Positions 33,376 to 44,615 of a DNA stretch of 64,000 nt are shown in pieces; position 1 is the stretch's first letter; each line of letters starts with the position of its first letter. The stretch is taken from positions 7,078,001 to 7,142,000 of the forward strand of contig NC_080558.1 in assembly GCF_030253575.1 (NCBI RefSeq), written 5' to 3'. A program made the translations under genes and the position numbers. The notes below the pieces were generated by a model. That model was not told the DNA's origin. It did no database searches and saw only the letters and a list, made by a program, of their open reading frames with translations. The stretch comes from Rhododendron vialii. Taxonomy: Eukaryota; Streptophyta; Magnoliopsida; Ericales; Ericaceae.

Positions 33376-34493
33376 ATGGCGATAGAAAGAAACCCGATAC
33401 TTCGTAAAATCGATTGGGCCGAAGGTTCAAAGCCATTGCCAAATCTCCCTTATGAAATCAATGTCGAAATACTCTTGAGACTTCCCGTCAAGTCTCTGCT
33501 GCGATTCAGGTGCGCTTGCAAACATGGGGTTCTTTGATTTCCGATCCGAAATTCGCAAAAACCCATCTCAGTTTAGCATCTTCGAACATTGGTTATAACC
33601 ACCATAGACTCCTAGAGACTACGGATTTCCATCGCGATTTCAAGTCATGTTCTATTCCATCTATCATGCGGCATGAGCAATCTGATACTGCTGCTAGCGT
33701 TGATTGGCCTTTCGTGGAATCTCCTAATCGATTTTGGATTGAGGGTTCCTGCGACGGGTTGGTGTGCCTCCATACTGGTAAGAAAAAAACCATATTCCTG
33801 TGGAACCCGTCTACGAAGAAGTATAGGAAGCTGCCAAGTATTACGATACCGTATGACTGGTCCCCGGGATGTGGGTTAGGTTATGACTCATTTACTGATG
33901 ATTACAAGGTGGTGTTAGTTCTTAATGGTGGATCTAATAGGGACTATCATCTAAATAAAGTGGCCGTGTATACATTAAGAGCTGATTCTTGGAGGAGGAT
34001 AGCAGACTTTCCTCATTCTATTATTATGGCTGGTAAAGGGAAATTTGTGAGTGGGGCCCTCCATTGGACTGTGAGTGACGGGTCCAGTAAGTTGATCGTC
34101 TCTCTTGATTTGGCTAAAGAGACATATGGGGAGGTATCGCAACCTGATTATAATAGAGATGGTGGTCTTCTTTCGACGATGGATGTTTTAAGTGGATACC
34201 TCTGTATGCTCTGCAAGTATCCTAGAGCTCATGTTGATCTATGGGTGATGAAGGAATATGGAAAAACAGAGTCTTGGACCAAGTTGGTTGCGATCCATGA
34301 TGTTACACATCCATTGTACGGTGAGTATTTCACACTTTGGTGCATTTTGAACAATGGTGACATTTTATTGGTTGTCAAGGAGAGTTTAGTTCGATACAGT
34401 CCTAATGATGGAACTTTTAGTTATCTGAAGATCCACGGATTTTTCCCGTATTGTAATGCTTATCCTTATATTGAGAGCCTAGTTTCACCCTGA
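33376..34493 (+). pseudogene. F-box/FBA gene with one frameshift in the F-box
   Basis: The ATG at 33376 opens MAIERNPILRKIDWAEGSKP and the first 40 or so residues of the F-box. At about 33521 one base of the AAATCATGG found in paralogs is missing (AAACATGG), which shifts the frame between CACK and SLISDPKFAKTH. From there the frame is open to ESLVSP at 34493, with GSCDGLVCL, LWNPSTKKYRKLP, DSWRRIADF and DLWVMKEYGKTESWTKL. The upstream ORF would stop soon after the shift, so no normal adaptor can be made. This is the only visible break. The 3' UTR is further interrupted by a MITE at 34541. Confidence 0.9.
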
Positions 34494-34540
34494 AACGGGT
34501 ACTGTCGACGTTGGAAGCTGTGGCAACACATATATTAAAG

Positions 34541-35091
34541 AGTGCTGCTATCCGTACCGACGGATTTCCCACCGAAATCGTACCGACGGCCTCGCCGGGC
34601 CGTCTCCGGCCACCGGATGGCGGATCCGAACCGTCCAATAATTCTAAAAAAAAAAAAACCGAAGGGCCCTACGCGAGAAACAACGGCATCCGATGTGTGT
34701 AGTATATACACGAAAAAAAAGAGTGCTTGATCCAACACCCTACACACATCGGATGCCGTTGTAATATACACAAAAAAAAGAGTGCTTGATCCAACACCCT
34801 ACACACATCGTATGCCGTTGTAATTACATATATACACGAATAAAAGAGTGCTTGATCCAACACCCTACACACATCGGATGCCGTTGTAATTACATATCTA
34901 CACGAATAAAAGAGTGTTTGATCCAACACCCTACACACATCGGATGCCGTTGTTTCTCGCCCAAGGCCCCTCGGTTTTTTTTTATAAAATTATTGGACGG
35001 TTCGGATCGGCCGTCCGGTGGCCGGAGACGGCCCGGTGAGGCCGTCGGTACGATTTCGGTGGGAAATCCGTCGGTACCTATATCTTTTCCG
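34541..35091. mobile_element. Mutator-like MITE with internal tandem repeats, about 551 bp
   Basis: Flanked by TATATTAAAG at 34531-34540 and 35092-35101. Inverted arms of about 90 bp (GTACCGACGGATTTCCCACC, CCGTCTCCGGCCACCGGA), continued by ACAACGGCATCCGATGTGTG. The centre holds four copies of a roughly 65-bp unit (AGTGCTTGATCCAACACC, ACACACATCGGATGCCGTTG). Paralogous 3' UTRs at 39.46 and 49.2 kb lack the insert. The 9-10-bp duplication points to the Mutator superfamily; the leftmost 15 bases have decayed. Confidence 0.85.
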
Positions 35092-35101
35092 TATATTAAA
35101 G

Positions 35102-36138
35102 GGAACAAAGGTAAAATTAGATGTTTTGATTTCTCTGTTGCTTGCTACACTTTCGCGCACTTTGCCTAAAGTTTCTGCTTTTTATTGTTTATACCTTGCT
35201 TTAGTACTCTGGTGATGTATTCAGTGTTTGATAATACAACCACAAAAGCTTTTCTTTGCTCGTGTTTAGCGAGGTTTAATTAGCAAAATTGTGGTTTCAC
35301 TTGCTTGTGTCTTTGACAATGCTTAAAATGATGGGGCGTTGAAGTTACAAGTAGATGAAAATTTGGAAATTTCGGAACTCATTGCGATTTTGTTGAAAGG
35401 AAATGCATTGAGAGTCAATGCTAAATTCTTTGTTGATAGTCCAAACCTTCCACTCTCTGTGTTCTCGCCGTCCATAAGCCAGTTTGGAATGAATGTATAG
35501 CCGCAATGGCGTGTACGGTAGAGGAATGAGGAAAGCATTGGGCTTTGGCAATAGTTGATGGTCAATTTGGTGCTTGGATTTTTGTTTCTGCTTTGTGCCG
35601 GTGTGCTCTTGATCCTTTTAATCTTTGAAATCCTTTATAAAGATTAATAAATCCTTTTTTCTTAGCAAAAAAAAGAAGCTTGAAATTCATTGATTGCCTT
35701 TAGTGCGACTGGTTTAGATGGAAAGCAATCGATGGAAACAATACATGATACGTTGTTTGTTTTGACAACTTTGGTCACGATGAGGTCCTTTTAGGTTGGT
35801 TTGGACACCAAGTTATAAAAAAAAAAAAACAGAAAAGAAGAGGGAAAAAAAAACCTTGGGTCACAATGTGCCGCTTATATATGATGATTAGGTGTTGATG
35901 TGGATCTTGATTATTTGGTATCCTGAAGGAGTAGGTCCAGGAAATTCGAAAATTTTCCAAACATGCATGATAGATGGCTTGTTTATTGCATTGAAAAGTT
36001 TGTGAAATTCAAAAAGTTTCAAACATTTGTTAAATTCGAAAAGTTTTCGAATTGCCCTTGTGCATGTTTATTGCATTGAAATTGATTCCAGATTTTCATT
36101 AGACACCGCTGTTAACACTAATTCACTCCGGAGGGACA
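35102..36138 (+). other. Rest of F-box 3' UTR and downstream flank
   Basis: Resumes with GGAACAAAGGTAAAATTAGA immediately after the MITE, then GATGTATTCAGTGTTTGATA and AGTCCAAACCTTCCACTCT as in other flanks. No gene. Confidence 0.65.
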
Positions 36139-36383
36139 CAGAAAACCTATACGTACCGACCACATCCCAACCGAAATTGTTCCGACGGCCACGCCGGGCC
36201 GTCTACGGTCACCGGACAGCCGATCCGAGCCGTCCAAAAATTCTAAAAAAAAAACGAAGAGGCTCTCACGAGAATCAATGGCATCCGATGAGTGTATGGT
36301 GCTTAAATCAAACACCCTATTTTTCGTGTATATATGTGTAGGGTGTTTGAATCAAGCACCCTATTTTTCGTGTATATATGCTC
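36139..36383. mobile_element. Related Mutator-like MITE lacking its right arm, about 245 bp
   Basis: Left end ACAGAAAACCTATACGTACC resembles the right terminus of the 34541 element reversed (ACGGAAAAGATATAGGTACC). It continues through CCACGCCGGGCCGTCTACGG and a repeated AAGCACCCTATTTTTCGTGT. No right inverted arm. Flanks GGAGGGACA and AGAGGGACA (36130-36138, 36384-36392) suggest a 9-bp duplication despite the missing arm. Confidence 0.65.
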
Positions 36384-36392
36384 AGAGGGACA

Positions 36393-36927
36393 AGTCTACT
36401 TTCACAATGGAGATGAATCTCTACTTTCATTTTTTATTTTTCCACGATAATAAATTTTATATTTGAAAATTAATTATCATAAAACTAGTGACAGTCAAAA
36501 GATATTCACGAGACCTTTTAAAAAATTCATATTACTTCTGTACGTGGAGAAAATCCACATAGAGTGGTCAACTCTCTCTGAAACCAGCAATGTATAATCT
36601 CGCCGGAACCCTAATACTTCAAGACAAGAAACAGTGAGAAACACCCCACCTTTGGTCGGCAAAAGGTCCCCCCCGATGCTTATCTCAGAAATAATTTTTT
36701 AATTTTCTTCATGTTGTTCTATAGTTTCCCATAGAGAGTGTACGCATTGGGGTAGTTTTAGGAAGATTGGTGCAGGGATTGTGACGATTATTAGAAAAAG
36801 GGCGTTTAATAACACGGTGTGATAGATGGAGGGGGTTTTCTACAATTTACCCTAATCTTCATACGACAATTCAATAACTAGGGCCATAAAGTATAAAGCG
36901 TTGCACCGTCTATCACACCGTGTTATT
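36393..36927 (+). promoter_or_regulatory. Orphan F-box promoter with no gene behind it
   Basis: Aligns with the other promoter blocks from TTTCACAATGGAGATGAATC through AATAACACGGTGTGATAG (36808-36825) to CATAAAGTATAAAGCGTTGC. Instead of the leader and ATG it runs into an inverted copy of its own motif (36906-36927) and then downstream-flank sequence (GACGTAAGTTCGTGATCGC, as at 41.70 kb). The whole CDS is missing. Confidence 0.8.
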
Positions 36928-37734
36928 GACGTAAGTTCGTGATCGCATTATACGTGATGTCATTTTTATTTTACATGTCTTATTGCCTTGAAATGGATCG
37001 AATTCTATGTTTTGGTTGATGGGAAATGAGTATTGGAAACTGCAATATCGAAATCCACGTTTATTTTGTACGTGTGCTTCTTACTTTGACAAACATTGGT
37101 ATTGTTTTTGGTGGAAGCCAAAAGATTAAAATGGTCTAGAATGCATGTGGACCTTGCTTTGCTCTGCTTATTTTTATTTCCTTGGGATTACTTGGCTGTT
37201 ACTTTGTCATAGTTGGACTGTTTTTCCACTCGTTTTGCTATTTTTTTGATTAGTTATGGCCGATGAATACTTGTTGAGAAAAAGCTAAGAGAATCGTCCC
37301 AATAGTCTTGTGGATGTGTCCAAATTCTATCATCCAGTTGGCACAAGCTAACCCAAACCTAGTGAATCTCATTGTTGACGGCTGTTTTTTGGGTGCAGTT
37401 AGCAAATAGGGTCTTTTTAGGGTTTGGGCTTGGCCTATTTTTGTTGGTCTCCTATCAACGTTTGGGTCTTGGGAAATTTTAGGTTAGTAATTTTTCCTTC
37501 GGGTGCTCTTTTTCTTTTAATCTTTGTATCCTTTCAGAGATTAATAAAAAAAATTTGCTGAGGAAAAAAAAAACAATAATTCACTCCAGAGGGAGTTGTT
37601 GGTGTAAGTTTTGATTTTTGACTCTAGTTGAATTGAACGTGTCTTGATTAATTTGGAGAGTATTGGGTTGGAGATGCCCAAGACCATGTTCAATCACGCT
37701 CTCTATATGTTCTTCAAATATAAAGTGTGAGGAC
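36928..37734 (+). other. F-box downstream flank
   Basis: Matches 41.70-42.0 kb and 44.99-45.2 kb (GATCGAATTCTATGTTTTGG, GGAAATGAGTATTGGAAACT). No coding sequence. Confidence 0.65.
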
Positions 37735-38328
37735 ATTCTAATCAAGCTCTAAAATAAGTCTGAAAAAAGGGACTTGATTTATATCTCTTTATTTTTAAGC
37801 TCACTTCACCTTGGAGATGAGTTTTTATTTTTTATTGTCTATTTTACCACGATATTCACTAGACTTTTTAAAAAATCCACATTACTTATGTACATTATAT
37901 GTGGAGAAAATCCGCTTAAACTAATTAACGCTCCCTAAGATCATGAATGATTAATGTCGCTGGAACCCTAATACTACAAGACACGAAACAATGAGAAACA
38001 CCCCTCCCCTGGTACGAGGAAGGCCCTCTGATACTTATCTCAGAAATAATTTTTTTATTTTCTTCATGCATGTTGTTCTAAAGTTTATCCAAAGATAGTA
38101 GTATATGCATTGGGGTATTTTTGGGAAAATTGAGGTGCGGGATTGTGATGTTATGTAGATAAAGGGTGTTTAATAACACGGTGTGATAGATGGAGGGGAC
38201 CCTTATATAATTTACCCTAATCCTGATGGAGTACGACAATAACCAGGGAAGTAAAGTATAAAGAGTCGTACCCTCGTAAATTTTACTACAACTAGGTTTT
38301 GGTCCCAAACCTGGCAAAAGCACCATCC
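37735..38328 (+). promoter_or_regulatory. Conserved F-box promoter block, copy 5
   Basis: AATAACACGGTGTGATAG at 38172-38189; TATAAAG at 38257, 72 nt before the ATG. The most proximal part (TTTTACTACAACTAGGTTTT) is almost the same as before 48066. Confidence 0.65.
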
Positions 38329-39459
38329 ATGGCGACAGAAAGAAACCCGATACGTCATAAAACCCATTGGGCCGAAGATTCAAAGCAATTGCCAAATCTC
38401 CCTAATGAAATCAATGTCGAAATACTCTTGAGACTTCCCGTCAAGTCTTTGCTACGATTCAGGTGCGCTTGCAAATCATGGTGTTCTTCGATTTCCGATC
38501 CGAAATTCGTGAAAACCCATCTCAGTTTAGCATCTTCGAACCCTAGTTATACCCACCAAAGACTCCTTATAACTAATGATCCCCTTTGTGATATCAAGTC
38601 ATGTTCTATTTCTTCTATCATGCGGCATGAGCAATCTGTTACTGCTGTGGGCGTTGATTACCCTTTCGTTCCTAAAAGATTTTGGATTGAGGCTACCTGC
38701 GACGGGTTGGTGTGCGTCCATACTGATAAGAAAACCATATTCCTGTGGAACCCGTCTACGAAGAAGTCGAGGAAGCTGCCCAGTATTACGATACCGTATG
38801 ACTGGTCCCCGGCATGTGGGTTAGGTTATGACACATCTACTGATGATTACAAGGTGGTGTTAGTTTTTAATGGTGGATCTAATAGGGACTATCATCGAAA
38901 TAAAGTGGCGGTGTATGCATTAAGGGCTGATTCTTGGAGGAGGATAGCAGACTGTCCTCATTCTATTCCTATGGCTGGTAAAGGGAAATTTGTGAGTGGG
39001 GCGCTCCATTGGACTGTGAGTGGCAGTTCCAGTGTTGAGTTAATCGTCTCTCTAGATTTGGCTAAAGAGACCTATGGGGAGGTTTTGCAACCTGATTATA
39101 ATAGCGATGGTGTTTTTCTTTCGACGATGGATGTTTTAAGTGGATACCTCTGTATGCTCTGCAGGCAGTGGCGGAATCATGGAGTTCATGTTGATCTATG
39201 GGTGATGAAGGAATATGGAATAAGAGAGTCTTGGACCAAGTTGGTTGCGGTTCATGATGTTACACATCCATTGTATTATTTGTATGGTGAGAATTTCACA
39301 CCAAAGTGCATTTTAAACAATGGTGACGTTTTAATGGTTGTCAGGATGTGTTTAGTTCGATACAATCCCAATAATGGAAAATTTAGTTATCCAAAGATTT
39401 GTGGGGTTTTTCCAAATTATAGTGTTTATCCTTATATTGAGAGCCTAGTTTCACCCTGA
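38329..39459 (+). CDS. F-box protein with F-box-associated domain (intact)
   Basis: 376 residues, intronless, predicted SCF substrate adaptor. I start at the ATG of MATERNPIRHKTHWAE, which aligns with all paralogs, although the frame is open slightly further upstream. F-box about residues 22-62 (LPNEINVEILLRLPVKSLLR, CACKSWCSSIS; the usual WRSLIS is WCSSIS here, which may weaken SKP1 contact). FBA signatures: ATCDGLVCVH, LWNPSTKKSRKLPSI, LGYDTSTDDYKVVLVF, DSWRRIADC, VDLWVMKEYGIRESWTKL. A short in-frame repeat gives HPLYYLYGE where the near-twin at 48066 has HPLCGE. It ends at SLVSP because of an extra C shared by the subgroup. Substrate unknown. Confidence 0.94.
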   Translation: MATERNPIRHKTHWAEDSKQLPNLPNEINVEILLRLPVKSLLRFRCACKSWCSSISDPKFVKTHLSLASSNPSYTHQRLLITNDPLCDIKSCSISSIMRHEQSVTAVGVDYPFVPKRFWIEATCDGLVCVHTDKKTIFLWNPSTKKSRKLPSITIPYDWSPACGLGYDTSTDDYKVVLVFNGGSNRDYHRNKVAVYALRADSWRRIADCPHSIPMAGKGKFVSGALHWTVSGSSSVELIVSLDLAKETYGEVLQPDYNSDGVFLSTMDVLSGYLCMLCRQWRNHGVHVDLWVMKEYGIRESWTKLVAVHDVTHPLYYLYGENFTPKCILNNGDVLMVVRMCLVRYNPNNGKFSYPKICGVFPNYSVYPYIESLVSP

Positions 39460-40004
39460 CACTGGAATCTGGTGGCGACACGAATAAAGGTAAAACTAGA
39501 TGTTTTTATTTCATCTCTTGCTAAACTTTCGAGCACTTTACCTAATGTTTCGGCTTTTTGTTGTTTACCATGCTTTAGTACTCTTGTGATGTATTCAGTG
39601 TTTGATAATACAACAATGCAGAAGTGTTCCTTAATTTGCCCATGTTAATTTACTGATGTTTAACAAAATGTGGTAAAACCATCTGTTAACTAATGTGAAA
39701 ATTTTGGGAACATGAGTGAAAGATGACAGTTAACCCAACTGTTGATGCACTATTGATATATGTTCTTGATATGGAATGCCTCTTCGTTTTGATGTCTCAT
39801 CCCTTTGAAATGGAACTCATTACGTTTTTGTTGATAGGAAATGTGTATTGGAAACTGAAATGGGTAGAGTCCATGTTTATTTTGTGCTCTTCTAACTTAG
39901 CGGAAAATCAATGTTCATTTTGGTGGAAGAGAGAAGATTCATTTTTTTTATTATGCTTGGGGGACCTTGCTTTGCTTATTTTTAATCCTTCGGTCATTTG
40001 GACC

Positions 40005-40061
40005 GTGCCAAAATTAAACGTGTCGTGCCCGTGCCAGTCCGGCCCGTTTGACACCTCTACG
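40005..40061. mobile_element. Right-end fragment of a CGTGCC-type hAT-like element
   Basis: CGTGTCGTGCCCGTGCCAGT then GGCCCGTTTGACACCTCTA, the terminus of the 50885-55534 element. No left end nearby. The twin copy is at 49774-49812, so it predates the segmental duplication. It replaces the CGGCTGTTTACTTTC kept at 24.79 kb. Confidence 0.75.
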
Positions 40062-40594
40062 TGGATTAGCTTATGTTAGTTTTTACATGTTTTCAGGAAA
40101 TGAGAATGAAAACGTGTGATCCCCATAATCGAATTGCTTATATTGTAGTCTCTGTGAAGTGAAGACTTGCACTTCCTTCGTGTTACAACTTTGTCCAATA
40201 ATGAGAGCTTACTCTGTTTATTTTGCAATTGTAATGTCATAAGAACCTAATCTAGCACTTGCGCAGCTCTGGAGGGTACCTGCACGAGATGGTTCTTTGG
40301 GAACCTTTATTTGTGTAATTATGGCTGTTCACAGTACTTGTCAATGGTTAATCTAGTTACTATTTTGCTTCTGATAGAGCTTATCCTCTAGTAGACGTGA
40401 GGTTGCAGTTAGTCATTGGACCAACCTTGAGGGCCGAATGAGATTGTAACATCACAAGCGTTCTTTACAAAAGTACTCTCGGACGTAACAAAGGGACCGG
40501 CTTATCTGCACTTCAATACCATATTTTAGGAAAGAGCCGTATCTGAATCGTCCATCTCGGCATTTAATGGTCCAAATTTGTTGAAAGACTCTAA

Positions 40595-41309
40595 CCGGTA
40601 CGAGTCTAAGAAAATCCAGACCATTGAAAATACTCTTGGACAGTCAAAATTGCACGACCGGATGGCTACAAAGCCAGAACTGGTTACTTTTGTTAGGTGT
40701 GATTCATAGCTTGTTCATAGCCTCATTACAAACGCGAAGATACAAGCACTCACGGCAAGGGCATATGAAGGAGGTTTTGTTTTCCGATAACTCCTTTTGA
40801 TAGTCCAAACCTTCCACTCTTTGTGTTTTGCCGTCCATAATTAAGCTAGCCACTTTGGAATGTTTTTGCCGTCCTTAAGCCAGTTTGGAATGAATGTGTG
40901 CCTGTTAAAGTAGTTTAGTAACCATTAATATGGTCTAGAAATGGAGGGTTAATTGGGTATTGTATATAGCCACAAAGGTGTGTAAAGGTGGAGGAATGAG
41001 GAAAGCATTGGGCATTAATTGGCAATATGGTCACCAGTAAGAAGCTTGAAATTAATTCATTGATTGCCTTACTGCGAGTGGTTTAGTTGGAAAGCAATGG
41101 AAGGAAACAATACATGATACATAGTAATTGTGTGGACGACTCTAGTCTCAATGAGGTGCTTGTAAGCTGGTTCAGACATCAAGTTATAAAAAAATAAAAA
41201 CAAAAAAAGAGAAAAAAAACCTTGGGTCACAATGTGCCATTAAAGATGATTAGATGTTGATGTGGATCTTGAATCTTTGTTATAGTGCGGAATCCACTGG
41301 GAGATTTAC
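40595..41309 (+). other. F-box downstream flank, no gene
   Basis: Parallels 45.55-46.1 kb (ACCATTGAAAATACT.TTGGAC, GGTGTGAT) and contains AATTCATTGATTGCCTTACT as at 30.30 and 35.69 kb. Confidence 0.6.
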
Positions 41310-41600
41310 GTTAATACAGGTATCACACCACCCATTTGTATTTTAAGAATGGAGACATTGCAACGGAAGTGTGTTTACTTCGGTACAATTCGAAAGATGG
41401 AGAAACCATCTGTTAAACTACTAAGAAACTTGTGGCTTCATATCCCTATACCTTTGGCAATGCTTAAACATGATGGGGTGATAAGGTTTCACTTGATTCT
41501 TTTACGACGCTACTTTTTGAAAGTCGAAGGAATAGGCAGATGAAAATTTTTAAAACATCGATGACAGAAGACACTTCACTTAAGTGAGCTGTTTGATGCA
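41310..41600 (+). pseudogene. Tiny F-box C-terminal fragment plus 3' flank
   Basis: CATTTGTATTTTAAGAATGG and TTACTTCGGTACAATTCGAA echo the CILKNGD...VRYNPKDG part of the FBA domain over about 90 bases, then jump to the 3' flank (CATCTGTTAAACTACTAAG). No F-box and no open frame for the domain. Confidence 0.6.
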
Positions 41601-42349
41601 TTTATATTGACGTAAGTTCTTGATTGCATTATACTTGATGTCATTTTCAGAACATCGATGACAGAGGACACTTCACTTCAGTCACCTGTTGATGCATTAT
41701 TGACATAAGTTCGTGATCGCATTATATGTGATGTCATTTTCATTTTTATGTCTTATCATCTTGAAATGGATCGAATTCTATGTTTTGGTTGATGGGAAAT
41801 GAGTATCGGAAACTGCAATATCAAAATCCATGTTTATTTTGTGCACTTCTAACTTTTACAAACATTGATGTTCGTTTTGCTTTTGCTCTGCTTATTTTTA
41901 TTTCCTGGGGATTATTTGGCTGTTGAATTCGTCATATAGTTGGGCTGTTTTTCCACTTGCTATTTCTGCGATTATTTAGGGCCGATGAATACTTCTCGGG
42001 TTCTTGTTGATAACCCCTAGTGATCCCAACCAAGACGTGAAAGATCATCGAGCCAACTTGTCTTGAAGCCTTTACTAGCAAATAGTTCCTCGATCGCCTG
42101 AAGAGCCAGACAGCAGCTCGATTTAATTACCAGTTTTGCTCAATCCATTGTTGACTGCAATCCCTGGTGGCATAAGCTCTTCATTCGAGTCTCTGGGCGG
42201 AAAACACTGTCAGGGAGCTTCACAATCTTTTTCTCAATTAGATAAGTATTCGTGTAGTTAACGAAAACAATTAACAAAAACCACCAGCCGTCATCACAAA
42301 TGCAGTACTTAACTGAACCTATCATGTCACAATCTATCGGAAGCAAAGA
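41601..42349 (+). other. F-box downstream flank, partly duplicated
   Basis: Two partial copies of the GACAGA(A/G)GACACTTCACTT...GATGCATT unit (41570 and 41655), then sequence matching the inverted orphan at 15.4-15.6 kb (CCCAACCAAGACGTGAAAG). Confidence 0.6.
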
Positions 42350-42713
42350 AAAAAGGGATTTATGTGCGTTTGCAAATCATGGCGTTCCTTGATTTCCGAT
42401 CCAAAGTTCGCGAAAACCAACCTCCGTCTACTAGGAAATTTTGGATATTGCCCGGTATTGATTTCCTGATCCAACATTAGCATCTTCCAACACCGATTAC
42501 ACCCCCCATAGACTCCTCCTAAGCAGTGTTGATAGCCCTCACGATTGTTACACCCACCACAGCCTCTGCCGGTGTTTCGCCTAAGATCATTCGGTTCTTG
42601 GCCTAACGGCTTGTGGGGCAGCGGTGGCATTCGGGAGGCTCTCCGGGTGGCAGTCTTGGATATGGTGGCTGGCGGTGGAGCTTCCTTTTGCCGTGGTGGC
42701 TTGCAGTGGTGTG

Positions 42714-43338
42714 CAGGGCCGGGCCGGTGTAAGCCCTGCAAGCTCTCAGGCAAAAAAAAATTTAAGATAGATGACAAGTATAAAAAAAGTTTCCCAAAGA
42801 TTCATAAACTGTCCGCTTGGTTCAGTGGTCATTGCAGCTGTGAAAACTCCGGCTGGGTAGAGTTTGACTCCCAGCCCACACCCAATCCTCTTCTTTTCTG
42901 TTTCTCCATCTTTTGTTTTTCTCCTCTTTTTGTTTTCCTTTCGACCCACAATTTTTGTTCTACCTCTTTTTGCTTCCCTCCCAATCTATAACATTACAAA
43001 AATCAAATTACTTCATTGGAAATTTCCAGACTTAACAAACAAAACAGGAATATTGGAGTAATGATTAAAAAAATGTCATAGTTAAAATAAATTGAGCGAG
43101 CTAACTCCCCCCCTTTTTTTATCTTCGAACTACCATTTCCCAAGAGAGATTAAAGCACTATAACCGGGGTTTACGTTTTGATATTGTTTTTTTGATGTTA
43201 TTCAAGCTAAAAAAAACAATGTAAATTTTGATTTTTTTGTACTTGTATGTTTCTATTTTATTTTATATGACTTAATAGTAAGTGGGCAACAAAACATGAG
43301 ATTGGGCTAGGGCAACCCAAATACCGGGGCCGGCACTA
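42714..43338. mobile_element. Non-autonomous hAT-like element, 625 bp, in the F-box relic
   Basis: Ends CAGGGCCGGGCCGGTG and, reversed, TAGTGCCGGCCCCGGT. Perfect 8-bp duplication GTGGTGTG (42706-42713, 43339-43346). Both ends fit YARNG. Inside, at about 42808-42885, TTGGTTCAGTGGTCA and AGAGTTTGACTCCC look like pol III boxes A and B of a tRNA-derived piece. No transposase ORF. Confidence 0.86.
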
Positions 43339-43346
43339 GTGGTGTG

Positions 43347-43570
43347 GGCGGCGGAAACTGCTGACTGTTGCTAGTGTTTTTTGTTTTGGGCTGTATTGGT
43401 TTGGATTTATCTCATTATTTGGGCTTTTAGGCCCCTTAGATGTTTGATCTTAATGTTCTTATCCGGGCTTTTAGGCCGACAGATATGGGCTTTGTTCCAA
43501 AGGTTTTCCCATGTTTGGTTTCGTGCCAAACTTGGGGATTGGGTCTCGGATGGATATAGAATTACCCTTA
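43347..43570. other. Unidentified insert sequence in the F-box relic
   Basis: Together with 42541-42705 it separates two parts of the relic. GGGCTTTTAGGCC occurs twice (about 43420 and 43468). The origin is unknown. Confidence 0.4.
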
Positions 43571-44615
43571 GTATTGTATTTCAAGTCATGTTCTATTTTT
43601 TCTATTATGTATGAGCAATGTGATGCTACTGTCGGTCTTGAATTTCCTTTTGATGAAACTCCTAATGGAGTTTGGATTGTGGGTTCCTGCAACGGATTGG
43701 TGTGCATCGCTCTTCGATCACAAACGTTATTCGTATGGAACCCCCGTCTACTAGGAAATTTAGGCTTTGTTTGGAACTCAGGAAAAAGAAAGGAAATTAA
43801 AAATGAAAAAGAGAAAAAAATAAAATTTTCAAGTTTAATAAATAATAAATTTTTCCTTCAATTTCTCTTCTCTTTTCTTTTCCTTAATTTCCATAGGTTC
43901 CATGTTCAAGTTATGACGAGTCTATTGATGATTACAAGGTGGTGGTAATTTTCCAGGTTCAATTTAGGTTGTTTGAACAAAAAAGCCAGAGTGGCTTATT
44001 TTTTGTCCTTATTCAAATTTTTTTCGTATCACTTGGCTTATCATCTCTTTTTTGGGGATTATTGCATCCTCATGATAAGAGGAATCTAAAAACTAAAAAA
44101 TTTTGATCGAAATTCATTTTTTTTTTGAATAAAAACGAAAAAATTGGCTTATTAGTTTATTTTCGTCTTTATGTGGCTTTATTTGACTCATTTTTTGCGG
44201 GAAAGCCATTGGCTTTTTTAGAAGAACAACCCGAACGTGGAAAGGCAAAACAGTGTGGCAGTGTCCTCATCCTTTTGATTTGATTGGTCCAGGGAAATTT
44301 GCTAGTGGGGCGTTCCATTGGATTCTGAATCTTGGGTCCGAGAAGATTATTTGGTCTCTCTTGATTTGGCTACAGAGACCTATGGGGAGGTTCCACAACC
44401 TGAGTGTGTTCATTCTCGTCATGATTTGACAATGGATGTTTTAGGTGGATGCTTCTGTGTGCCCTGCGATTGTGATGTAAAGGGTGTTGAGTTATGGGTG
44501 ATAAAGGAATATGGTATAGGAGAGTCTTGGACCAAGTTGAATGCGATTCACGATAATACAATGAGAGTCTAGTTACACCTGGCACTGATGCTGACACCGG
44601 AGTTTAGTGGTAACA

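Larger units (their letters stand above)
38329..40594 (+). repeat. Recent segmental duplicate, copy A
   Basis: The F-box gene and about 1.1 kb downstream match 48066-50357 almost base for base, including a shared hAT right-end fragment. Similarity stops in GACTCT.ACCGGT, after which the two copies continue differently. Confidence 0.9.
42350..44615 (+). pseudogene. Shattered F-box/FBA relic with several insertions
   Basis: Pieces in order: 42360-42540 (GCAAATCATGGCGTTCC, the KSWR region, scrambled with a TCTACTAGGAAA piece), 43580-43770 (SCSIFSIMYEQC, GVWIVGSCNGLVCIALRSQT), 43905-43975 (YDESIDDYKVVVIFQV), 44250-44615 (GKFASGAFHW-like, DLATETYGEVPQPE, VELWVIKEYGIGESWTKL). It is closest to the 26008 gene (SIMYEQ, VHSR/DSCR-type words). 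Insertions sit between the pieces, including a 625-bp hAT-like element. Far beyond function. Confidence 0.85.

Noticed and set aside
34690-34960. CRISPR-like array of 65-bp repeats
   Set aside because: Plant sequence, no distinct spacers; the units are tandem repeats inside a MITE.
42545-42991. ORF of about 148 residues on the plus strand
   Set aside because: It crosses the left end of the hAT-like element and mixes unrelated sequences; no domain recognised.
43764-43900. Second Tourist-like MITE in the F-box relic
   Set aside because: A left end GGCTTTGTTTGGAACT is seen, but no matching right end or duplication was found; left as an undefined insert.
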